Shown here in pieces: positions 32,215-40,087 of a DNA stretch of 64,000 nucleotides. This DNA comes from Ardenticatenaceae bacterium. GTDB taxonomy: Bacteria > Chloroflexota > Anaerolineae > Promineifilales > Promineifilaceae. Within the stretch, counting starts at the first letter, position 1; every line of letters begins with the position of its first letter. The translations under genes and the position numbers were made by a program. The stretch lies in contig JACKBU010000010.1 in assembly GCA_020634395.1 (NCBI GenBank), positions 62,001 through 126,000 on the forward strand, in the 5' to 3' direction. The notes beneath the pieces are model-generated. The model had not been told where the DNA came from and did no database searches. It worked only from the letters and a program-made list of their open reading frames with translations.

Positions 32215-33927
32215 ATGAAACAGATGAAGAAAGTGAGTGTGGCCCTCGTCTTTTTGACGGCGGTCCTGGTAGTAATTGTAGCGGTAATAACCACGGGAGA
32301 AACGGCCGTGCCTACACTGGCGGCCACTTTGCCACCCAGTCAGGTTGCATATCCCAATGAAGCGGTGTCATCCAGTGCAGCTGCGCCAGTCAGCCAGACT
32401 GTACCGCCTGCGGAAGTACAGTCGCCAGACGCCGGAATGGCAAACTGCCGGTATGGCGCTACCCCAGTGAACGATGCAAATGACACTATCCCCTGGCTGT
32501 CCACCATTGGCGCCGGCTGGTTCCTGACGTTCGGTCCTAACAAGCCCGGTCTTACACCTAGCAACGACGCACGCTTTGTGCCTGTCTTGCGCGTTAATGA
32601 GGAAATGGTTGGTGATACATTCACCGGCGTGTGGACTGTTGGCGGGCAGACGGGAACGGCCGCCAAGACCTACGTGCAAAACCTGGTAGCCTCTCAACCA
32701 GGCGCGCTCTGGATCGTGGGCAACGAAGTGGATCGCCTGACTCAGGATGAAATGACTCCCGGCGTCTACGCTCAGGCCTATCACAATATTTATGGCTGGA
32801 TAAAGGAAGCGGATCCCACAGCCCAGGTAGCTATTTCTGGTCTGGTGGAGGTGACACCTGCCCGCCTATGGTACCTCGATCAAGTCTGGAACTCCTACAA
32901 ATCCTTGTACGGCACGATCATGCCGGTTGACGTGTGGAACATGCACCTTTACATCATCAACGAAGTGATGTTTGATGGAACACCGGGCGCCGCGCACATT
33001 CCGATCGGATTTGATCCGGCCAGCAATCCTTCGATTCACCTCAAGCGGCTGAGCAGCTTAGGACCAAACGCCAGCCAGGAGTGCGCCGACAACGATATCT
33101 ACTGCTACGCCGAGCATGATGATATGACCATCTTTGCCCAGCAAATCCACGACATGCGCACCTGGATGAAAGCGCACGGCCAGCAAAACAAACCGCTCAT
33201 TTTGTCTGAGTATTCCCTGCTTTGGCCATATGTCATCGATCCGGGTGGGTGCTTCTTGCAAGACGAACGTGGAAAGTGTTTTGATCCCAACCGCGTATCC
33301 ACATTCATGGTGAACAGCTTTAACTATCTGGAAAACGCTAAAGATCCCAATTTGGGCTACTCTTTGGACGACAACCGCCTGGTGCAGCAGTGGATGTGGT
33401 TTTCCTTATACGTCCCTTCGGAACCGGAAGCCATACCGGCTTATCCTGGCTCGGCCAGCAACTTGCTGAACAAAGAATATACGGCCCTGACGCAGATGGG
33501 GACAACCTACCGCAACTATGTCACGGCCCAAGGGGTGAACCGCAACTTGTTTGTCACGCAGGTGCGCAGCAGCGTTGCCTTTACCAACGGCAACCCCACG
33601 ACGACGGCAACGTTGTCGGTCTTTTTCCGGAATAGTGGGAACACGGCCGTTACCACACCATTCAACGTTACCTTCTACAGCAACGCGGCCATGACCAACG
33701 TCATCGGCACGGCCTCCTTCACTCCCAAAGTGGAAGGATGTGCCATGGTTGCCTACGAATCGTTAGACGTTCAATGGACAAACCTGGCCCCCGGCGCGCA
33801 TCCCTTCTGGGTGAAAATAGACAGCAGTGCCAGCATACCAGAAACCAATGAATCGGATAATGTGGGCTACGGCACCGTGATTGTCGATCCTGCCGCCCAG
33901 GTCTTTTTGCCCGGCATTCTGCGGTAA
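32215..33927 (+). CDS. Secreted glycosidase-like protein with C-terminal CARDB-type domain
   Basis: This 570-residue protein has an N-terminal membrane/signal helix (VALVFLTAVLVVIVAVITTG) and a Ser/Ala/Pro-rich linker. Residues about 90-420 look like a TIM-barrel glycoside-hydrolase-related domain (GALWIVGNEVDRLTQDEM, VDVWNMHLYIINEV, KPLILSEYSLLWPYV). The NE pair in GNEVD and the E in SEYSLL resemble the acid/base and nucleophile of clan-A enzymes. Residues about 465-560 form a CARDB-like beta domain (TATLSVFFRNSGNTAVTTPF), and the ending VFLPGILR is typical of secreted Chloroflexota proteins. The ATG follows AGAGG. The substrate is unknown. Confidence 0.75.
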   Translation: MKQMKKVSVALVFLTAVLVVIVAVITTGETAVPTLAATLPPSQVAYPNEAVSSSAAAPVSQTVPPAEVQSPDAGMANCRYGATPVNDANDTIPWLSTIGAGWFLTFGPNKPGLTPSNDARFVPVLRVNEEMVGDTFTGVWTVGGQTGTAAKTYVQNLVASQPGALWIVGNEVDRLTQDEMTPGVYAQAYHNIYGWIKEADPTAQVAISGLVEVTPARLWYLDQVWNSYKSLYGTIMPVDVWNMHLYIINEVMFDGTPGAAHIPIGFDPASNPSIHLKRLSSLGPNASQECADNDIYCYAEHDDMTIFAQQIHDMRTWMKAHGQQNKPLILSEYSLLWPYVIDPGGCFLQDERGKCFDPNRVSTFMVNSFNYLENAKDPNLGYSLDDNRLVQQWMWFSLYVPSEPEAIPAYPGSASNLLNKEYTALTQMGTTYRNYVTAQGVNRNLFVTQVRSSVAFTNGNPTTTATLSVFFRNSGNTAVTTPFNVTFYSNAAMTNVIGTASFTPKVEGCAMVAYESLDVQWTNLAPGAHPFWVKIDSSASIPETNESDNVGYGTVIVDPAAQVFLPGILR

Positions 33928-33938
33928 ACAACGTTCTT

Positions 33939-33988
33939 AAACGCCCATGAACAGGTTTGAGGCCCAGACTTGTTCATGGGCGTTTTTT
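33939..33988 (+). terminator. Intrinsic terminator after the glycosidase-like gene
   Basis: AAACGCCCATGAACA (33939-33953) pairs perfectly over 15 bp with 33971-33985 across a 17-base loop, ending in TTTTTT. Confidence 0.9.
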
Positions 33989-33990
33989 CT

Positions 33991-34023
33991 CAGGCAAGCC
34001 AGTTTGCAACACTGGCTTGCCTG
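33991..34023 (+). promoter_or_regulatory. Stem-loop upstream of the membrane protein gene
   Basis: CAGGCAAGCCAGT and ACTGGCTTGCCTG form a perfect 13-bp stem around TTGCAAC, 20 bases before the next start codon and directly after the terminator. There is no T-run on the plus strand. Confidence 0.6.
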
Positions 34024-34043
34024 GATTTCTCAAACAAAACGCC

Positions 34044-35924
34044 ATGCGCTTCTCTCGTCGCCAAGAGCTACTTGCTGCCTTTCTGCTTGGTCTGTTGGCC
34101 ATCGGGATCTTCAATTTACACTACCGCTCGCCCATTCTCACCACCGGCAGCGATGCCCGGTTTAGTCTGTACGTCACACAGGCCCTTTTGTCCACGGGCA
34201 GCATCCAGTTAGATTCACGCCTGGAAGCATTTGGGCCGGACATCCGGCAAGATTACCGCATAGAAGAAATTGGTGAACATCTCTACTATTACTTTCCCCT
34301 CGGTTCTTCACTCTTTTCGCTGCCGTTTGTGTGGGCCGCCAATCAGGCCGGCTACCTGGTCGATTCAACGCAGCACGAAGACCGGCTGCAAAACCTCATT
34401 GCCGCCATCTTGTCGGCGTTGATCTTTCTGGTTACTTTTGCCGTTTTCAGATGTTACGGCGGTCTGTGGTGGAGCACGCTGGCGGCGACAGTGGCCATGT
34501 TGGGCAGTTCCTTTTCCAGCACGCTGGGCACCGGCTTGTGGACACTCAACTTCGCCACGTTGTTTGTTATGTTGAGTATTTGGCTACTTGTGCGCCGGGA
34601 CAGCGCCCACTCAACCACCGTTCACCCCCTCTGGTTAGGGAGTTTTTTGTTTGCAGCATATCTGGCGCGCCCCACAACGGCCGTCTTCATCCTCCTCGTG
34701 TTCGTCTACCTTATATGGCAAGACAAGCGGGAAGTATGGGTAACGGCCGTTACCGCTCTCGCCTGGCTGTTCCTGTTTGTCCTCTATTCCCGGGCTGAGA
34801 TGGGGGTCTGGCTGCCACCCTACTATTTACCGCAGCGGCTGGCCGGAGCCAACGTGCCGTTACCCATCGTCTTTTACGGCTTATTCTTCAGCCCGGGGCG
34901 TGGATTGTTCGTGTTCAGCCCGATGTTTCTGCTGCTGCTCATCGTGGCCTTGTGGCGGTGGCGCCACCTGCGCCACGAGCCTTTATTTTGGTTCGCGCTG
35001 GCCTGGATGGGGCTGCACACATGGACCTTGCTGCGATTTGAACATTGGTGGGGCGGCGCCAGCTTTGGGCCGCGCCTGCTTACCGACATTGTGCCGGCGT
35101 TTATCATCTTAACGGCCGTTCTTCGCAAACGTTGGCCGCTCGGCCTGGGGCTGCCCGCTCGGCGCTGGCTGCTGGGGTTGGGGATAGTGACGGCCGTCTT
35201 CAGTATTTATGTCAACGCTTATGCCGGTCTCTACGTTCCGGCTACCAGCCTATGGAACAGCATGCCCGACATCGATAAGGCACCGCAGTATCTTTTCGAT
35301 TGGCGGCATCCCCAGTTTGCCGCTACCCAGACCGCCAACTGCGCCAGGGACACCGATTTCCACCTGCAGCGGCTGGCCAACCATGAAACCGTGCTGGCGC
35401 CTTACCAGCCCGGCTTCGCACTCCCCTGGGCAAACGCAGCACCGGAGGGCACTTACAAGCGTGATCCGCAGTGGTATCTACCCGCCGCCAGGCGACGCGC
35501 AGCCGTGACCATCCCCAATCCACTGGGCAGCTTCAAGATATTTCTGCCGGTACTGGCCAACGGCGCGCAGCAGCTGGGTTTATTAGTTGGCTGGGATCTG
35601 TCGCAGCCGGCGGGTGTGACGGCCGTGTGCCAGCCCGCCTTTCTGGCCCTGCGCCTGACCGCCCTGGAGCCGGATGTCCCCTACACCCTCCATCTGACCG
35701 CTCGTTCAGCCGCGCAGCAGCCCATCGTCATAGAGTTTAACGGCGATGTGATAGACACGATTCAGCCCCAGCCGGCGTATCAGGAATGGCATATTCCCCT
35801 GGCGGGACGGCCGTTCCATCCAGACTCCTATGATCTGTTCACCTTTACCACGCCTGCTGGCGCGCCGCCGGATCTGACGCTCCAGGCGGTGACAGTTTCC
35901 CCGGCAGATAAGGCGGATCCGTGA
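34044..35924 (+). CDS. Polytopic membrane protein, GT-C-like
   Basis: This 626-residue protein has about nine to eleven hydrophobic helices in residues 1-410 (LLAAFLLGLLAIGIF, AAILSALIFLVTFAVF, FILLVFVYLIW, FLLLLIVALW). A soluble, mainly beta C-terminal domain occupies about 430-626. The first periplasmic loop contains TGSDARFSLYVTQALLSTG, placed like the acidic loop of GT-C glycosyltransferases. I infer a lipid-linked sugar transferase or related envelope enzyme, but I cannot assign a family with certainty. I chose the ATG at 34044 because the frame upstream of it reads through the terminator and hairpin. Confidence 0.7.
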   Translation: MRFSRRQELLAAFLLGLLAIGIFNLHYRSPILTTGSDARFSLYVTQALLSTGSIQLDSRLEAFGPDIRQDYRIEEIGEHLYYYFPLGSSLFSLPFVWAANQAGYLVDSTQHEDRLQNLIAAILSALIFLVTFAVFRCYGGLWWSTLAATVAMLGSSFSSTLGTGLWTLNFATLFVMLSIWLLVRRDSAHSTTVHPLWLGSFLFAAYLARPTTAVFILLVFVYLIWQDKREVWVTAVTALAWLFLFVLYSRAEMGVWLPPYYLPQRLAGANVPLPIVFYGLFFSPGRGLFVFSPMFLLLLIVALWRWRHLRHEPLFWFALAWMGLHTWTLLRFEHWWGGASFGPRLLTDIVPAFIILTAVLRKRWPLGLGLPARRWLLGLGIVTAVFSIYVNAYAGLYVPATSLWNSMPDIDKAPQYLFDWRHPQFAATQTANCARDTDFHLQRLANHETVLAPYQPGFALPWANAAPEGTYKRDPQWYLPAARRRAAVTIPNPLGSFKIFLPVLANGAQQLGLLVGWDLSQPAGVTAVCQPAFLALRLTALEPDVPYTLHLTARSAAQQPIVIEFNGDVIDTIQPQPAYQEWHIPLAGRPFHPDSYDLFTFTTPAGAPPDLTLQAVTVSPADKADP

Positions 35925-35943
35925 GTAAAGGCGCGCATTTCCT

Positions 35944-35972
35944 TTGACAACACAGGAGGGTCTGGCTATAAT
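35944..35972 (+). promoter_or_regulatory. Consensus promoter of the rplU-rpmA-L31 operon
   Basis: Perfect TTGACA (35944-35949) and TATAAT (35967-35972) hexamers are separated by 17 bases. The leader to the GTG at 36071 is about 91 bases. Confidence 0.9.
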
Positions 35973-36031
35973 CTCCCTTCGTCTGTGTGGGTCGTCCGTC
36001 CACTGCCCATACAAATTTATAATCAGACGCA

Positions 36032-36059
36032 GCCGGCATCTTGTATGCCGGTTCTTTTT
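36032..36059 (+). promoter_or_regulatory. Terminator-like hairpin in the rplU leader (possible L21 autoregulation)
   Basis: CCGGCAT (36033-36039) and ATGCCGG (36045-36051) form a stem around CTTGT, followed by TTCTTTTT and then directly by GGAGGT, the rplU ribosome site. It could act as an attenuator or as an L21-binding leader. Confidence 0.6.
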
Positions 36060-36070
36060 GGAGGTATGTT

Positions 36071-36385
36071 GTGTACGCAATCGTAGAAAGTGGCGGCCGG
36101 CAGTACCGCGCCGAAGAGGGTCATAGCTTTTCAGTAGAAAAGCTGCCCTACGAAGTCGGTGACCAAATTGAGCTGAATAATGTTTTGCTCCTGGCCAATG
36201 GCGATGGAGTAAAAATTGGTCAACCAACACTGGCAGGCGTTTCGGTAAAAGCAACGGTCGTTGAACAATATCGCGGCAAGAAGATTTTTGTTTGGAAGTA
36301 TAAGGCGAAGAATCGGTATCGTCGGCGGAAAGGGCATCGGCAAAGCTATACCCGTTTGCGCATTGACGAGATCGTCGCCGGTTAA
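36071..36385 (+). CDS. rplU: 50S ribosomal protein L21
   Basis: This 104-residue 50S protein binds 23S rRNA domain I. Family blocks are YAIVESGGRQYRAEEG at the start, then KATVVEQYRGKKIFVWKYKA and the basic end NRYRRRKGHRQSYTRLRIDE. The start is GTG at 36071, six bases after GGAGGT; the frame continues upstream through the leader hairpin, so the longer ATG version is wrong. It is first in an operon with rpmA (12-base gap) and the L31-like gene (5-base gap). Confidence 0.97.
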   Translation: MYAIVESGGRQYRAEEGHSFSVEKLPYEVGDQIELNNVLLLANGDGVKIGQPTLAGVSVKATVVEQYRGKKIFVWKYKAKNRYRRRKGHRQSYTRLRIDEIVAG

Positions 36386-36397
36386 GGAGAAAGTATC

Positions 36398-36664
36398 ATG
36401 GCACATAAGAAAGGTGGCGGTTCAACACGAAACGGCCGTGACAGCAACGCAAAACGCCTGGGTGTCAAACGGTATGGCGGCGAGCACGTCATTCCCGGCA
36501 ACATCATCATTCGCCAGCGCGGCACCAAAGTTCGCCCCGGCAACTACGTCGGCCTGGGCAAAGACTACACCATTTACTCCCTCATCGAGGGGCAGGTAAC
36601 ATTCGAGACCAAACACGGCCGTAAATACGTCAGTGTTTATCCGGCGAGTGAACAAGAGGCTTAG
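36398..36664 (+). CDS. rpmA: 50S ribosomal protein L27
   Basis: This 88-residue protein lies near the peptidyl transferase centre, where its N-terminus reaches the tRNA ends. It has the classical start MAHKKGGGSTRNGRDSNAKR and then LGVKRYGGEHVIPGNIIIRQ. The N-terminus begins directly with the functional AHKKG, so no Prp-type protease cleavage of a leader peptide is needed, in contrast to Firmicutes. AAGGAGAA precedes the ATG. L21 and L27 next to each other is the conserved bacterial order. Confidence 0.98.
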   Translation: MAHKKGGGSTRNGRDSNAKRLGVKRYGGEHVIPGNIIIRQRGTKVRPGNYVGLGKDYTIYSLIEGQVTFETKHGRKYVSVYPASEQEA

Positions 36665-36669
36665 TCATC

Positions 36670-37116
36670 ATGAAAGAAGATATCCATCCGCAATGGTATC
36701 CCGATGCCAAAGTCATCGTTGATGGGGAAGTCGTGATGACCGTTGGCTCCACCCGTCCGGAAATCCGCGTGGAAATCTGGTCCGGCTCTCATCCCTTCTA
36801 CACCGGCACGCAGCGCCTGCTGGATACCGAAGGGCAGGTTGATCGCTTTATGCGCCGTTTGCAGCGCCGCGAAGCTATCCTGGCCGAACAAGATAGCAAA
36901 GAAGAAAAAACCGTGCCGACCAACCTGGAAGTCAGCGCCATGTCGCTGGGCTCCCGGGCCGAAAAAGCCCTGGAAGAAGCAAACGTTACCACCGTCGGTG
37001 ACGTGCTGGCCCTGCTGCAAGAAGGCGACGACGCCCTGTTGGCTCTGCCAGGCATTGGCCAGAAAGCGCTCATCGACATCAAGCGCTTCCTGCGCGCCGA
37101 GGGCCTGATCGAGTAA
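36670..37116 (+). CDS. rpmE: Ribosomal protein L31 (zinc-free) fused to an RNAP alpha-CTD-like domain
   Basis: This is a 148-residue protein. Residues 1-68 are L31: MKEDIHPQWYPDA, then GSTRPEIRVEIW, GSHPFYTGTQRLLDTEGQVD and RFMRRL. All four zinc-binding Cys of the classical form are absent, so this is a C-minus L31. After a charged linker (EQDSKEEKTVPT), residues about 82-148 form a helix-hairpin-helix domain: LGSRAEKALEEANVTTVGDV, then LPGIGQKALIDIKRFLRAEG. This matches the C-terminal domain of the RNA polymerase alpha subunit. L31 is normally about 70 residues, so the extension doubles it. It is the last gene of the L21-L27 operon and is followed by a terminator. The role of the extra domain is unknown. 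Confidence 0.9.
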   Translation: MKEDIHPQWYPDAKVIVDGEVVMTVGSTRPEIRVEIWSGSHPFYTGTQRLLDTEGQVDRFMRRLQRREAILAEQDSKEEKTVPTNLEVSAMSLGSRAEKALEEANVTTVGDVLALLQEGDDALLALPGIGQKALIDIKRFLRAEGLIE

Positions 37117-37146
37117 CGCACGGCCGTTGCACTCGGAAAACCAACA

Positions 37147-37183
37147 AAGGGCAGATGCGGTAACGTATCTGCCCTTCTTTGTT
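37147..37183 (+). terminator. Intrinsic terminator of the ribosomal operon
   Basis: AAGGGCAGAT (37147-37156) and ATCTGCCCTT (37167-37176) form a 10-bp stem with a 10-base loop, followed by CTTTGTT. Confidence 0.8.
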
Positions 37184-37223
37184 TATTTGCATACACGAAA
37201 AACATCAAACGACAAAAACAATC

Positions 37224-37823
37224 ATGGGAAAACACACGAGAGGAAAAATCGAAGTCATCTGCGGCAGCATGTTCAGTGGCAAAACCGAAGAACTCCTTCG
37301 CCTGCTGCGGCGCGCCGTCATCGCCCAACAGCAAGTCCAGGTCTTCAAACCCGCCATCGACGACCGCTTCCATGCCCAAAAAGTCACCTCCCACGTAGGC
37401 AACGCCTTCGAAGCCCATCCCGTTAACTGCGCCCAAGACATCCTCAGCCAACTGCTGCCCGAGACAACCGTCGTGGCCATCGACGAAGTCCAGTTTTTTG
37501 AGCCAGAAATCGTGGAAACCTGCGAGGCGCTGGCCCACGACGGCAAACGGGTGATTTGCGCCGGGCTAGACATGGATTTCCGCGGTGAGCCATTCGGCCC
37601 CATCCCCGCCCTTTTGTCCCGTGCGGAGCAAGTCACCAAGCTGCACGCTATTTGCGTCGTTTGCGGCGAAGAAGCCAGCCGCACCCAACGCCTGGTAGAA
37701 GGCCAGCCCGCCGCCTACGATGATCCCATTGTCCTGGTAGGCGCAGCCGAAGCCTACGAGGCGCGCTGCCGCCAGTGCCACCAGGTGCTACCTCCCCGTA
37801 ACGGAGTGAAAAACCATGAATAA
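37224..37823 (+). CDS. tdk: Thymidine kinase
   Basis: This 199-residue type II thymidine kinase phosphorylates thymidine with ATP for salvage of dTMP. Motifs are the P-loop GSMFSGKTEELL, the Walker-B-like VVAIDEVQFF, the lasso/zinc cysteines CVVCGEEASRTQR and CRQCHQ, and ICAGLDMDFRGEPF. The ATG at 37224 gives the family-typical start GKIEVICGSMFSGKT; a longer frame starts in the terminator region. No good ribosome site is visible. It overlaps hpt by eight bases, making a two-gene salvage operon. Confidence 0.96.
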   Translation: MGKHTRGKIEVICGSMFSGKTEELLRLLRRAVIAQQQVQVFKPAIDDRFHAQKVTSHVGNAFEAHPVNCAQDILSQLLPETTVVAIDEVQFFEPEIVETCEALAHDGKRVICAGLDMDFRGEPFGPIPALLSRAEQVTKLHAICVVCGEEASRTQRLVEGQPAAYDDPIVLVGAAEAYEARCRQCHQVLPPRNGVKNHE

Positions 37824-38391
37824 AAATCCTGTCCGCGATTTAAACAGCGACATCGACCATGTGCTGATCGATGAAACGGCCCTAGAGATGCGCATCCAGG
37901 AAATGGCCGCCGAGATCACGGCCGATTACGAAGGCATCGAAGATTTACTGCTGATTTGTGTCTTAAAAGGCGGCTACATTTTTCTCTCTGATCTGAGCCG
38001 CGCCATTGAGCGGCCGCACGCCATCGACTTCATGGGCATTTCCAGCTACGGGTCGGGCACACGCAGCAGCGGCGCAGTGCAGATCATCATGGACCTGAAG
38101 GAGCCGATCGTGGGGCGGCACGTGCTCATCGTCGAAGATATCATCGACAGTGGGCGCACGCTGGATTACATGCGCCGCAATCTGCTGGCCCGTTCACCGG
38201 CTTCACTGCGCATCTGTACGCTGCTAAACAAGCCTTCGCGCCGGGAGATTGACGTGCACGTCGAATACATCGGTTTCAACATTCCTGACGAGTTTGTGGT
38301 GGGTTATGGCCTGGACTTTGACGAAATCTATCGCAATCTGCCCTACATTGCCGTGCTGAAGCCGGAAGTGTTCGCCCATCTGCAAGCCTGA
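37816..38391 (+). CDS. hpt: Hypoxanthine phosphoribosyltransferase
   Basis: This 191-residue cytoplasmic enzyme joins hypoxanthine (or guanine) to PRPP, giving IMP/GMP. The PRPP loop is VLIVEDIIDSGRTL, the N-terminal flexible-loop block is LICVLKGGYIFLSDLSRAI, and SSYGSGTRSSG and the C-terminal EFVVGYGLDFDEIYRNLPYI are typical. The ribosome site CGGAGTG lies eight bases before the ATG, inside the tdk end. Purine and pyrimidine salvage are thus coupled. Confidence 0.97.
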   Translation: MNKNPVRDLNSDIDHVLIDETALEMRIQEMAAEITADYEGIEDLLLICVLKGGYIFLSDLSRAIERPHAIDFMGISSYGSGTRSSGAVQIIMDLKEPIVGRHVLIVEDIIDSGRTLDYMRRNLLARSPASLRICTLLNKPSRREIDVHVEYIGFNIPDEFVVGYGLDFDEIYRNLPYIAVLKPEVFAHLQA

Positions 38392-38399
38392 TTTACCCA

Positions 38400-38422
38400 G
38401 ATCGTTTATCGTTCACCGTTCC
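38400..38422 (-). repeat. Heptamer repeats between hpt and the CCA enzyme gene
   Basis: Read on the minus strand, AACGGTG, AACGATA and AACGATC heptamers occupy the space between the hpt stop (38391) and the next ATG (38424). This is the same family as at 10444-10535 and 28280-28339. Confidence 0.65.
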
Positions 38423-38423
38423 C

Positions 38424-40061
38424 ATGAATCCATCTATTCCCGCAGATCTCTCGCCATACGCCGGCCGATGGGTGGCAATTGTGCAAGGCCGGGTAGCCGG
38501 TGTCGGCGAAACGCCGGAGGCGGCGAAACGCCTGGCGCAGCACAACCGCCCCAAGGAACGGCCGTCGCTGCAATTTGTCGAGGCACCGGGCGGTGAGCCG
38601 CTGCATCTGCCGCCGCTGCTGGACGAGATACGGCCGTTTCTCGCCGCGCTCGACATCCCCGTGTACCTGGTAGGCGGGGCAGTGCGCGACGCCCTGATGG
38701 GCCGCCCCGGCCACGACCTCGATTTTGTCGTGCCCGAACAAGCCATCCGCCTCACCTTCAAAATGGCCGATTATCTCAACAAACCAGCCTACGTGCTGGA
38801 CCAGGAACGCGACGCCGGGCGGGTGGTGCTGCGCGAAGAAAACACCACCCTCGATTTTTCCCGTTTTCGCGGCCCAGATCTGGCTGCGGACCTGCGAGAC
38901 CGCGACTTCACCATCAACGCGCTGGCGCTGCCAGCCACGGCCGTTACCGCGCACAGCGTCATCGACCCGCACGGCGGGCTGGCCGACCTGGCGGGTCGCC
39001 GCCTGCGCCTGGTGCAGCCGCAGGCGTTGGAACGAGACCCGGTGCGTACGCTGCGCGCCATCCGCCAATCGCTGGCGCTAGACTTTGACCTGACGCCGGA
39101 AACACGCACGGCCGTGAGGGTGGCCGCGCCGCTGCTGTCTGGCGCCTCTGTGGAGCGCGTGCGTGACGAGCTGGTTAAACTGCTTAACACGGCCGTGCCC
39201 GACCGGGCTGTGGCGGAAATGTACTCGCTGGGCCTGCTGGCCGAGGTGCTGCCGGAGATTGCGGCCCTGGCTGACGTAGCCCAATCCGCCCCGCACACGC
39301 AGCCGGTGCTGGCCCATACCCTGGAGGTACTGCGCTGGCTGGCGGTAGTGGAAACGGCCGTCGTTGCCCAACAGCCGACGGCCCATGCCAGCCTGCAAAC
39401 CGCGCAAGAGGCGCTGGCACCTTACGCCGCGGCCCTGGCGCAGCACCTGGAAAGGGCCGTGGATGGGGGATTAGACGGCCGTGTCTTGCTGCGTCTGGGA
39501 GGACTGTTTCACGATGTGGGCAAGAAAACGACTCAGACCGTGACCGAAGACGGCCGTATCCGCTTTTTGGGCCATGACGGAGCGGGGGCCGAGCTGGCAA
39601 ACGGCCGTTTGCGCCAGTTAACGTTCAGCAATCAGGCCATCAAACACGTGGAAACCATCGTGGCCGGGCATATGCGGCCGATGCTCCTGGCTGCGACCGG
39701 CAGCGCGCCTTCGCGCCGCGCCATTTACCGCTACTTCCAGGCTACCCAGACGGCCGGGTTAGATATTTGCCTGCTCAGTCTGGCCGACCACCTGGGAACA
39801 TATGGCGGACCCGGCCCGGAAGCAGAGTGGCAGCAGCTAGTGGCCGTGGTAACGCGCCTGTTAGCCCACTACTTTGATCATCACACCGACACCGTCGCGC
39901 CCGAGCCGCTGGTGGACGGACACGATCTCATTCGCCTGCTGCAAATCCAGCCCGGGCCGGAAATCGGCCGGCTGCTGCGCCTGATACAGGAAGCGCAGGC
40001 TGCCGGGGAAATCCACAACCGCGAAGATGCGCTGCTTCTGGCCCAGCGGAGCAAGAATTAG
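38424..40061 (+). CDS. CCA-adding/poly(A) polymerase family nucleotidyltransferase with HD domain and DUF5678-like N-terminus
   Basis: This is a 545-residue protein. Residues about 8-60 (YAGRWVAIVQGRVAGVGETP, EAAKRLAQHN) resemble DUF5678, a small module of unknown function. The class II nucleotidyltransferase head follows: PVYLVGGAVRDALMGRPGHD, LDFVV, RDFTINALALPA, and the RNA-binding neck LVQPQALERDPVRTLRAIR. An HD-type domain is centred on LGGLFHDVGKKTTQ with HTLEVLRWL upstream. It probably adds or repairs tRNA CCA ends in the cytoplasm; the HD domain may give 2',3'-cyclic phosphatase activity. No Shine-Dalgarno is seen because heptamer repeats fill the leader. Confidence 0.88.
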   Translation: MNPSIPADLSPYAGRWVAIVQGRVAGVGETPEAAKRLAQHNRPKERPSLQFVEAPGGEPLHLPPLLDEIRPFLAALDIPVYLVGGAVRDALMGRPGHDLDFVVPEQAIRLTFKMADYLNKPAYVLDQERDAGRVVLREENTTLDFSRFRGPDLAADLRDRDFTINALALPATAVTAHSVIDPHGGLADLAGRRLRLVQPQALERDPVRTLRAIRQSLALDFDLTPETRTAVRVAAPLLSGASVERVRDELVKLLNTAVPDRAVAEMYSLGLLAEVLPEIAALADVAQSAPHTQPVLAHTLEVLRWLAVVETAVVAQQPTAHASLQTAQEALAPYAAALAQHLERAVDGGLDGRVLLRLGGLFHDVGKKTTQTVTEDGRIRFLGHDGAGAELANGRLRQLTFSNQAIKHVETIVAGHMRPMLLAATGSAPSRRAIYRYFQATQTAGLDICLLSLADHLGTYGGPGPEAEWQQLVAVVTRLLAHYFDHHTDTVAPEPLVDGHDLIRLLQIQPGPEIGRLLRLIQEAQAAGEIHNREDALLLAQRSKN

Positions 40062-40087
40062 CTGTTGGCTGCCGGCTGCCGGCTATC
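40062..40087 (+). repeat. Heptamer repeats after the CCA enzyme gene
   Basis: CTGTTGG, CTGCCGG, CTGCCGG and CTATCCT heptamers fill the gap between the CCA-enzyme stop and the convergent folE stop. Confidence 0.65.
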
